Assembly (NCBI RefSeq): GCF_002261345.1
Contig: NZ_NEVT01000009.1
Span: 62,001 to 126,000 of the forward strand
Length of the DNA: 64,000 nt
Reading direction: 5' to 3'
From: Bordetella genomosp. 2
Lineage (GTDB): Bacteria; Pseudomonadota; Gammaproteobacteria; Burkholderiales; Burkholderiaceae_B
The notes below the pieces were generated by a model. The model made no database searches and was not told where the DNA came from. It saw nothing but the letters and a program-made list of their open reading frames with translations. Both the position numbers and the translations under genes were made by a program. Each line of letters begins with the position of its first letter. The stretch's first letter is position 1. Below, piece by piece: positions 58,008 through 64,000 of this stretch.

Positions 58008-58622
58008 CTAAGGCAGCATGTCGAAGCCCTGCGCCTCGACACTGGCGAACGCGCGGGTGAAATCCGCGGCGCGCGCGTAGAACCGGGCGGCGGGATGGGC
58101 CGCGATGGTGTCGCACAGGGTCTCGACCCAGGGCTGGATATGCACGGCGAAGAACGTCCGCTGCGTGGCCAGGTCAGCCGGCGCGGCCCCTGCGCCGACG
58201 ATCAGGCAGCGCATGACCTCGCACAGGTAGGCGATGTGGTCTTCGGTCTCCGGCATGGCCGGGTCGCGGGCCAGTCCCAGCCCGGCCAGGTCCTCGCGCA
58301 GCCGCGCCACCGGCTTTTCATTGAGGAAGCCGGCCAGGTAGTGCGAGCCGAACAGGTAGACCTCGGGCTTGCCCACCCCGCCGAACAAGGCGTCGTACTC
58401 CATCCGCACCGCCGCCGCGTCCAGCTCGCGCGCGCTGGCCGCCAGGGCGTTCCAGGCGGGCGCCAGCAAGCCGTCGGGCGCGGCGGGCGTGGCGCCCAGC
58501 TGCGCCAGCAAGTCGGCGGGCGGCGGCGCATAGAACAAGTGCGCCAGCACGCCGTACAGTTCGGCGCGCGCGGCGTCTTCGTCGAAACCAGGGGCAACTG
58601 CGGTCGGCACGGTAGCGGTCAT
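58008..58622 (-). CDS. TorD-family molybdoenzyme chaperone
   Basis: 204 residues, all-helical. 'DEDAARAELYGVLAHLFYAPPPADLLAQL' (about 14-42), 'VRMEYDALFGGVGKPEVYLFGSHYLAGFLNEKPVARLREDLAGLGL' (about 73-118) and 'PETEDHIAYLCEVMRCLI' are TorD/DmsD/FdhX family marks. It probably binds the alpha subunit's Tat leader and guards cofactor loading. ATGA overlap with the ferredoxin-like gene before it. Confidence 0.88.
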   Translation of the reverse strand: MTATVPTAVAPGFDEDAARAELYGVLAHLFYAPPPADLLAQLGATPAAPDGLLAPAWNALAASARELDAAAVRMEYDALFGGVGKPEVYLFGSHYLAGFLNEKPVARLREDLAGLGLARDPAMPETEDHIAYLCEVMRCLIVGAGAAPADLATQRTFFAVHIQPWVETLCDTIAAHPAARFYARAADFTRAFASVEAQGFDMLP

Positions 58623-60715
58623 AGGTCGGTGATGCGGACTTCGTCGGACGAGGAATAGAGGTCGATGACGCGGCAGTCGCCGCACATCTTCAGGCGTTCG
58701 AGCGCCGCGCCCTGGAACATGGCGTGGCCGCCAAGACGCTGCAGCATCGTCTGCACGCCCTTCTCGGTGCCGAACGCCTTGCCGCAGCGCACACAGTGGA
58801 AGGGCGCCGTTTCGTTCAGCACCACGGCTTCCTTGCGGCGCTCGGACAGCAGCAGGCGCGGCACCAGTTGAATGGCATCTTCCGGACAGGTTTTTTCGCA
58901 CAAGCCGCACTGCACACAATTCTTTTCTATGAAGCGCAGCTGCGGAAGCGCGATGTTGTCTTGCAGCGCATTGGCCGGACAGGCGCTGACGCAGCTCATG
59001 CACAGCGTACAGGCGGCGTTGTCGACCACCACCGCGCCGAACGGCGCCCCCGCGCCGGGCGCGCCGCCCGGCAGCGCGATGGCTTCCGGCAGCGGCCCCG
59101 GCGCATGTGCGACCAGGTGGTCCAGCGCCAGCGTCAGCGTGGCGCGCTTCTCGGGCGCCGCCGCGAAACGCGCCGCCTGTCCGGGCACGCCCGGCTGCTG
59201 GGCGGCCACCTGCTGGAGCTGCGCGTCCAGGGCTTCGGCCGTGGTGGCGCGCAGCAGGTGCAAGTGGCGTCCTTCGTAGCCCAGGCCGTTCAGGATGGCC
59301 TGGGCGGTTTCCATCTGGGCCTCCAGGCCGTCCAGGTATTGCGGCGCTTCTTCGTCGGTGGCCAGCACCGCGACCTGCGCGGCGCCGAACGCCAGCGCGG
59401 CCAGCCAGAGATCCAGCCCCAGGCTGGCGGTGTGCCACAAGGCCACCGGGATCACGTTGGCGGGCACGCCGTGCGCCAGCTTGAGCTGCGCCGCGCGGCC
59501 CAGCGTCTCGACCAGCCGCTCGCCGCCCTGCTGGCTGTGCAGCAGCAGCACCGCGTCGCGCCCGCCCGCCTGGGCATAGGTGGACAGCAGGGTGCGCAGC
59601 TTCAGGGCCTGGTCGGGGTTACGCGGATAGGCGTAGCTCATCGCGCCGGTGGGACACACGGTGGTACAGGCGCCGCAGCCGGCGCACAGGTGCGGGTCCA
59701 CCACGATCTGCTGGCGCCGCCGGTCGCCGCGGATGGCCTCGGCCGAGCAGATGTCGACACAGGCGTTGCACCCCACGGTTTCATTGCGGCTGTGCGCGCA
59801 CAGCGACTGCTTGTAGTCGAAGAACTTGGGTTTCTCGAATTCGCCCACCAGTTCACGCAGCTTGAGCAGCGTGCCCGGATCCCGGCCGTCCCACGTGAAA
59901 TAGCCCTGCGGCGGCTGGTGGTGGCGCAGTTGCGGCGTGGCGCCCAGGTCCAGCACCAGGTCGTACTGTTCGGTGAACTGGCGAGGCGGGCGCTGGAAGT
60001 CGATGGCGCCCGCCACCGTACAGGCTGTCACGCACGCGCGGTGCGACGCACAGCGCGCCAGGTCGACTTGATAATCGAAGCCGATGGCGCCCTCCGGGCA
60101 GGCGGCCACGCAGGCATTGCAGCGCGTGCAGAGGTCCAGGTCGATCGGGTTGTCCTGCGACCAGGTCAATTCGAATGCCCCCAGCCGGCCCTGCAGGCGC
60201 TCCAGCCGCCCCGCCAGCACGGGATAGCGGCGCGCCTGCGCGCCGCCGTCGCGGCCTTCGCCCTGCACCAACAGGGTGACCTGCAGCGCGTCGTCGAGCA
60301 GGCCAGCGGCCTGCTCGGCGCGGTCCAGCGGGCCGATGATCAACAGCCGGCCGGCGCTGCGGTAGGTCACGGTGGCGACCGGATCGGGCTCGGGCAGGTG
60401 CGCCGCGGCTAGCAGCGCGGCCAGCTTGGGCATGGCCCGCGCCGCATCGCGGCTCCAGCCGCCGGTCTCGCGGATGTTGACGAAGCGCACCGGCGCCACG
60501 GCGCCTTCGGTGGCCCGGCCCAGCTCGCCGAACAGGCGCTTCTCCTGGGTACAGGCGACCACCACCGGCTCGGCGCCGCGCACGGCGCGCTGGAAATCGC
60601 CCGCCTGGCCGCGGCACAACAGGGAATGCGGCGCCAAGGTCTCGCCCAGCGCACGCCCCAGTTCGTCGGGGGCCAGCGGCATGGTGCGGTTGCAGTCACA
60701 GATCAGGGTGGTCAT
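58619..60715 (-). CDS. Multi-cluster 4Fe-4S protein of formate dehydrogenase operon
   Basis: 698 residues. At least five to six ferredoxin Cys motifs: 'CTRCNACVAACP' (about 196), 'CASHRACVTAC' (about 223), 'CNACVDIC' (about 315), 'CAGCGACTTVCP' (about 340), 'CTLCMSCVSACP' (about 570) and 'CVQCGLCEKTCP' (about 605), plus 'CVRCGKAF' and 'CGDCR' at the end and 'CDCN' at the start. No catalytic domain is recognisable. ATG at 60715 preferred over an in-frame GTG six bases earlier. It may be a cytosolic electron store/carrier or assist assembly; its role is not established. Confidence 0.87.
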   Translation of the reverse strand: MTTLICDCNRTMPLAPDELGRALGETLAPHSLLCRGQAGDFQRAVRGAEPVVVACTQEKRLFGELGRATEGAVAPVRFVNIRETGGWSRDAARAMPKLAALLAAAHLPEPDPVATVTYRSAGRLLIIGPLDRAEQAAGLLDDALQVTLLVQGEGRDGGAQARRYPVLAGRLERLQGRLGAFELTWSQDNPIDLDLCTRCNACVAACPEGAIGFDYQVDLARCASHRACVTACTVAGAIDFQRPPRQFTEQYDLVLDLGATPQLRHHQPPQGYFTWDGRDPGTLLKLRELVGEFEKPKFFDYKQSLCAHSRNETVGCNACVDICSAEAIRGDRRRQQIVVDPHLCAGCGACTTVCPTGAMSYAYPRNPDQALKLRTLLSTYAQAGGRDAVLLLHSQQGGERLVETLGRAAQLKLAHGVPANVIPVALWHTASLGLDLWLAALAFGAAQVAVLATDEEAPQYLDGLEAQMETAQAILNGLGYEGRHLHLLRATTAEALDAQLQQVAAQQPGVPGQAARFAAAPEKRATLTLALDHLVAHAPGPLPEAIALPGGAPGAGAPFGAVVVDNAACTLCMSCVSACPANALQDNIALPQLRFIEKNCVQCGLCEKTCPEDAIQLVPRLLLSERRKEAVVLNETAPFHCVRCGKAFGTEKGVQTMLQRLGGHAMFQGAALERLKMCGDCRVIDLYSSSDEVRITDL

Positions 60716-60735
60716 GGGCACTCGCGTGGGCGGAA

Positions 60736-61326
60736 TCAGTTGCGCCGGTCCGCCGGCGCGGCGGACGGCATGACGGGGTCGACAACGTCCGCCTCCGGCC
60801 CGGCCGGCCCCGCCCCGGGCAGGGGGGCCGGTCCGGCGGCGCCGGGCATGGCGGCGGGATCGCTGGCGGACGGTCCGGCCGCGCCCGGCGCGGCGGCGGC
60901 GGGCGGGTCGGCCTCGTCGTCGAACAGCGCCAGCGTCCGCGCGCTGACCAGGCGGCGCAGCAGCGGCGCGGGCAGCGGCTCGAGCTTGGAATAATCGTCT
61001 ATATATGTATCCAGCCCGTCCATCACGTTGTAATGGGGGTCGGAGAACAGTTTCTTCAAGGCGGCGTTCTTGACCTCGGGGGCGACGCGCCGCGCCACGA
61101 AGGGGGCGAAATCGGATTCGGGCGTCAAGGCCCGGACGTCATCCAGGGTGGGCGGCGGCGGCTCGGCCGGCTCGGGCGCCTCGCCGGCAGGGGCCGGCAC
61201 GGCGGCGTCCGCCGCCTCGGGCAAGGGCTGGTCGGGCAGCTCGTCGTCGCGCACGCCCGCTTCGCGGGCCTCGGCCTTGCGGCGCGACCAGCGTTGCAGG
61301 AACCCGGAACGCTCGTCGGCCGTCAT
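60736..61326 (-). CDS. DUF3306 domain protein
   Basis: 196 residues. Conserved core 'FLQRWSRRKAEAREAG' (about 9-24) and 'LTPESDFAPFVARRVAPEVKNAALKKLFSDPHYNVMDGLDTYIDDYSKLEPLP' (about 66-118), with acidic/Pro linkers and a Gly/Ala/Pro-rich tail. Family of unknown function seen next to formate dehydrogenase genes. ATGA overlap with the DUF3305 gene implies joint function. Confidence 0.85.
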   Translation of the reverse strand: MTADERSGFLQRWSRRKAEAREAGVRDDELPDQPLPEAADAAVPAPAGEAPEPAEPPPPTLDDVRALTPESDFAPFVARRVAPEVKNAALKKLFSDPHYNVMDGLDTYIDDYSKLEPLPAPLLRRLVSARTLALFDDEADPPAAAAPGAAGPSASDPAAMPGAAGPAPLPGAGPAGPEADVVDPVMPSAAPADRRN

Positions 61327-61880
61327 GGCGCACCGCCGCCGAACTTCTTGAGCGTGGACACCGAGGCCGGGTTGCCGAAGCGGTCCTGCAGCGACTGGAA
61401 GCTGGCCGGACGCTTGCGCCGCTTGGGCTCGGGCACATAGTGCGCCGCGATGAAGGCATTCAGCCAATCGACCACGAACGGCGGCGCGGGCACCTGCTCG
61501 ACCGTTTCCTGGGCGTCGAGCCAGCGGCCGGCGTCGTGGTAGCTGAGGGTGACGATCTCGGGGCGCGCCACCGGCTCGTCGCCGTCGTCGGGATCGTGCA
61601 TGCGCCACAGCACGAACCAGCAGGGCGCCGGCGTCGTGGCGTTCAGCACGTAGCCCTCGGCGTCGTCCTTGAACAAGCGCACCACATGGCCGGGATGCAG
61701 CCAGCGCTCGTGCGAGTCGTCCTTGTAGAGCAGGCGCGGCTGCGCGCCGAAGGAGGGCTCGTCGACCACCACGTCGTCGAGCACCCAGCGCCATTCCTGC
61801 CAGCGGCTCATCGGCCCGGTGATGCGTTCCTTGCGCATCACCACGGCGACATCCAGGCTGGTGGGCGGGGCTTCCGTCAT
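61323..61880 (-). CDS. DUF3305 domain protein
   Basis: 185 residues. 'LDVAVVMRKERITGPMSRWQEWRWVLDDVVVDEP' (about 9-42) and 'WFVLWRMHDPDDGDEPVARPEIVTLSYHDAGRWLDAQETVEQVP' (about 88-131) fit the DUF3305 family. A Lys/Arg-rich stretch 'PEPKRRKRPASFQSLQDRFGNP' near the end. No membrane segment or signal peptide. Lies between apbC and DUF3306 in the fdh operon; probably a cytosolic maturation factor. Confidence 0.85.
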   Translation of the reverse strand: MTEAPPTSLDVAVVMRKERITGPMSRWQEWRWVLDDVVVDEPSFGAQPRLLYKDDSHERWLHPGHVVRLFKDDAEGYVLNATTPAPCWFVLWRMHDPDDGDEPVARPEIVTLSYHDAGRWLDAQETVEQVPAPPFVVDWLNAFIAAHYVPEPKRRKRPASFQSLQDRFGNPASVSTLKKFGGGAP

Positions 61881-61884
61881 GGCT

Positions 61885-62973
61885 TTAGCGTTCGCGGCTG
61901 ATGGCGATGGACGACAGCTTGGAGGAGTAGTCCTTGCCCATGTCCGCCACCGATATGGCGACTTGGCGCGCCACGGCCTTGTACAGGCCGGCCACTTCGC
62001 CGTCCGGGTCGGCCACCACCGAAGGCTGGCCGCTGTCGGCCTGCAGGCGGATGTTGATGTCCAGCGGCAAGGCGCCCAGGTAGGCCAGGTTGTAGTCAGC
62101 CGCCATTTTCCTGCCTCCGCCGGCGCCGAAGATATGTTCGGCGTGGCCGCACTGGCTGCAAACATGCACCGCCATGTTCTCGACCACGCCCAGGATCGGT
62201 ACCCCGACCTTTTCGAACATTTTGACGCCCTTTCGCGCGTCCAGCAAGGCGATGTCCTGCGGGGTGGTGACGATGACGGCGCCGGTGACCGGCACTTTCT
62301 GGCTGAGCGTCAGGTGGATGTCGCCGGTGCCGGGCGGCATGTCGATCACCAGGTAGTCGAGGTCCTTCCAGTTGGTCTGGCGCAGCAGTTGCTCGAGCGC
62401 CTGCACGGCCGTGGGGCCACGCCAGATCATGGCCTCGTCGGCGTCGACCAGGAAGCCGATGGACATGACCTGCACGCCGTAGTTTTCGAGCGGCTCCATG
62501 GTCTTGCCGTCCTCGCTCTGCGGGCGCGCGTCGATGCCCATCATGAGCGACTGGCTGGGGCCGTAGATGTCGGCGTCCAGCAGCCCCACGCGCGCGCCTT
62601 CGGCGGCCAAGGCCAGCGCCAGGTTGACCGCGGTGGTGCTCTTGCCCACCCCGCCCTTGCCCGAGGCCACCGCGATCACGTTCTTGACGTTGGGCAGCAG
62701 CGCGATGCCGCGCTGCACCGCGTGCGCGGCGATGGCCGTGCGCAGGTTGACCGAGACGTTGCCCACGCCGGGCACGCCGCGGGCGGCGGCGATCAGGGCG
62801 TTGCGCAGCGCCGGGACCTGGCTTTTGGCCGGGTAGCCCAGTTCGACATCGAAGGCGACGTCGGCGCCGTCGATCTGGAGGTTCTTGACCGCCTTCGGGC
62901 CGGCCAGCGGCTTGCCCGTGTTGGGGTCGATGACGGCCTGCAAGGCCTGCAATAGCGTATCGGAAGCGACCAT
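61885..62973 (-). CDS. apbC: Iron-sulfur cluster carrier ApbC/Mrp
   Basis: 362 residues. An N-terminal DUF59-like domain (about 1-90, 'LLQALQAVIDPNTGKPLAGPKAVKNLQIDGADVAFDVELGYPAKSQ') precedes the deviant Walker A GKGGVGKSTTAVNLA (about 108) and 'DYLVIDMPPGTGDIHLTLSQ'. The CXXC cluster-binding pair is 'HVCSQCGHAEHIFG' (about 270). It transfers [4Fe-4S] clusters, apt for the many clusters of the downstream complex. Heads the minus-strand operon, four bases before DUF3305. Confidence 0.94.
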   Translation of the reverse strand: MVASDTLLQALQAVIDPNTGKPLAGPKAVKNLQIDGADVAFDVELGYPAKSQVPALRNALIAAARGVPGVGNVSVNLRTAIAAHAVQRGIALLPNVKNVIAVASGKGGVGKSTTAVNLALALAAEGARVGLLDADIYGPSQSLMMGIDARPQSEDGKTMEPLENYGVQVMSIGFLVDADEAMIWRGPTAVQALEQLLRQTNWKDLDYLVIDMPPGTGDIHLTLSQKVPVTGAVIVTTPQDIALLDARKGVKMFEKVGVPILGVVENMAVHVCSQCGHAEHIFGAGGGRKMAADYNLAYLGALPLDINIRLQADSGQPSVVADPDGEVAGLYKAVARQVAISVADMGKDYSSKLSSIAISRER

Positions 62974-63161
62974 GGGGTCTTTATATTGAGAGTCGGCGAA
63001 TGGAATGACGGCCGCCCGCGGCGGCCTCTTCGGATGATGTTAGCACCGCCCTTTGCGATGCCGCATGCGCCGGCGCAGGCCGGCGCGGCCGGGGCGCGGG
63101 GCTGGTCTATACTGGCCGCCGTACCGCGATGCTGGAACGCGGCCTCACACTATCGAGTCTC

Positions 63162-63755
63162 ATGATCGATACCACCGACATCACGGGCCTGATACTCGCG
63201 GGCGGGCGCGGCAGCCGCATGGGCGGCGTCGACAAGGGCCTGCAGAACTACCTGGGCATGCCGATGGCCCTGCACGCGCTGCTGCGGCTGGCGCCGCAGG
63301 TCGGCCAGGTCATGATCAACGCCAACCGCAACCTGGGCGCCTACGAAGCCATGGGGGTGCCCGTCTGGCCCGACACCCTGCCCGACTTCGCCGGCCCGCT
63401 GGCCGGCTTCGCGGCCGGCCTGGAACGCTGCGAGACCCCTTACCTGGCCACCGTCCCCTGCGACTGCCCGCGCTTTCCGCCAGACCTGGTCGAGCGCCTG
63501 GCGCAGGGGCTCGTCGAACACGACGCCGACATCGCCATGGCCGCCACGCCGCACGGCGACGCGCTGCGCACCCAGCCGGTCTTCTGCCTGCTGAAGACCT
63601 CGCTGCTGGCCAGCCTGCTGGCCTTCCTGCACGGGGGCCAGCGCAAGATCGACGCCTGGACCGCCCAGCACCGCTGCGCCGAGGTCCGTTTCGACGATGC
63701 CCAGGCGTTCGCCGGCGCGAATACCCTGGCCGAATTGCAACAGTTGCAGCCATGA
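63162..63755 (+). CDS. mobA: Molybdenum cofactor guanylyltransferase MobA
   Basis: 197 residues. Attaches GMP to molybdopterin to make the MGD cofactor of formate dehydrogenase. The GTP-binding signature is '[23 protein letters not shown]' (about 8-30), and '[21 protein letters not shown]' and '[14 protein letters not shown]' match the family. ATG at 63162 is preferred to 63129 because TATACT (63108-63113) looks like a -10 and would leave almost no leader for the earlier start. Overlaps moeA by four bases. Confidence 0.92.
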   Translation: MIDTTDITGLILAGGRGSRMGGVDKGLQNYLGMPMALHALLRLAPQVGQVMINANRNLGAYEAMGVPVWPDTLPDFAGPLAGFAAGLERCETPYLATVPCDCPRFPPDLVERLAQGLVEHDADIAMAATPHGDALRTQPVFCLLKTSLLASLLAFLHGGQRKIDAWTAQHRCAEVRFDDAQAFAGANTLAELQQLQP

Positions 63756-64000
63756 CCCGACCCCTGCCTCCCAGCCTGGCCGCCATCGCCTCGTGCATCA
63801 GCGGCTACGATCCCGACGCCCTGCCGGTGGCCCAGGCCCGCGCCTTCATCGACCAGCTCGTGCCGCGCCTGCGCGCCGTCGAGATGGTCGCGCTGCGCTC
63901 GGCGCTGGGCCGCGTGCTGGCGCGCGACGTGATCTCGCACCTGAACGTGCCGGCCCACGACAACTCCGCCATGGACGGCTACGCGTTCGCCGGCCGCGAC
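63752..64000 (+). CDS. moeA: Molybdopterin molybdenumtransferase MoeA, partial
   Basis: The first 83 residues only; the gene runs off the window. '[58 protein letters not shown]' is the conserved MoeA N-terminal domain. It inserts metal into molybdopterin. ATGA overlap with mobA, so the two are one transcription unit on the plus strand, divergent from the apbC-fdh operon. Confidence 0.93.
   Translation, partial: MTRPLPPSLAAIASCISGYDPDALPVAQARAFIDQLVPRLRAVEMVALRSALGRVLARDVISHLNVPAHDNSAMDGYAFAGRD

Noticed and set aside
1-64000. tRNA or rRNA genes
   Set aside because: I saw no cloverleaf-like or rRNA-like sequence in the intergenic regions; a covariance-model scan would be needed to exclude small RNAs.

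Overview
The window reads as chromosomal DNA of a high-GC betaproteobacterium of the family Alcaligenaceae, most likely Bordetella or a close relative such as Achromobacter. The argument is the very GC-rich codon use, three orphan Bug-type tricarboxylate-transporter binding proteins, many acyl-CoA catabolic operons each next to a LysR regulator, and a long formate dehydrogenase operon of betaproteobacterial type. The genus is an inference. I saw no rRNA, tRNA, insertion sequence, prophage or CRISPR array.

Left part (1-9.4 kb): a dipeptide-type ABC transporter (permease cut by the window edge), its binding protein and an M20 peptidase, divergent from an IclR regulator; a copper/cytochrome-oxidase assembly group (DUF2946, SCO1/SenC lipoprotein, PCuAC chaperone); and a membrane-bound PQQ dehydrogenase. 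The first 6 kb looks less GC-rich than the rest.

Middle part (9.4-44 kb): two large acyl-CoA degradation modules. Module A (10.5-17.5 kb, plus strand, divergent LysR) encodes enoyl-CoA hydratase, thiolase-fold protein, DUF35 protein, glutaryl-CoA-dehydrogenase-like enzyme, ADP-forming acyl-CoA ligase and a Bug protein. Module B (28.8-39.6 kb, minus strand) encodes CaiB transferase, Bug, MaoC hydratase, enoyl-CoA hydratase, DUF35, thiolase-fold protein, SDR, two acyl-CoA dehydrogenases, a two-subunit CoA transferase and another Bug. It is divergent from a further hydratase and LysR gene. In both modules the thiolase-fold protein appears to lack the nucleophilic cysteine and is paired with DUF35, which suggests retro-aldol rather than thiolytic cleavage. 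Between the modules lie MacA-MacB-outer membrane factor efflux genes and an SsuABC-like transporter with an FAD oxidoreductase. A Fur-box-controlled flavin protein and alkylation-repair genes (ycaQ, ogt, tag) follow at 41.6-46.1 kb.

Right part (47.7-64 kb): a molybdenum/tungsten enzyme region. A Tup-type tungstate ABC transporter is divergent from a ModE-HTH/binding-protein-fold regulator. Next comes a minus-strand operon of about twelve genes for membrane-bound, cysteine-type formate dehydrogenase: apbC, DUF3305, DUF3306, a multi-cluster ferredoxin, a TorD-like chaperone, a small Tat protein, alpha, beta, a lipoprotein, gamma, a periplasmic protein and fdhD. mobA and moeA follow on the plus strand. 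The tup intergenic region and the fdh promoter share a sequence block, suggesting one metal-responsive regulator may control both.

The most unusual non-coding feature is a family of long hairpins built on the 13-mer GGTGTC(T/A)GACACC. It occurs as a 109-bp tandem array (23.2 kb), a 102-bp tandem array (36.5 kb) and a single unit (51.25 kb). The stems are conserved while loops and linkers differ between loci.
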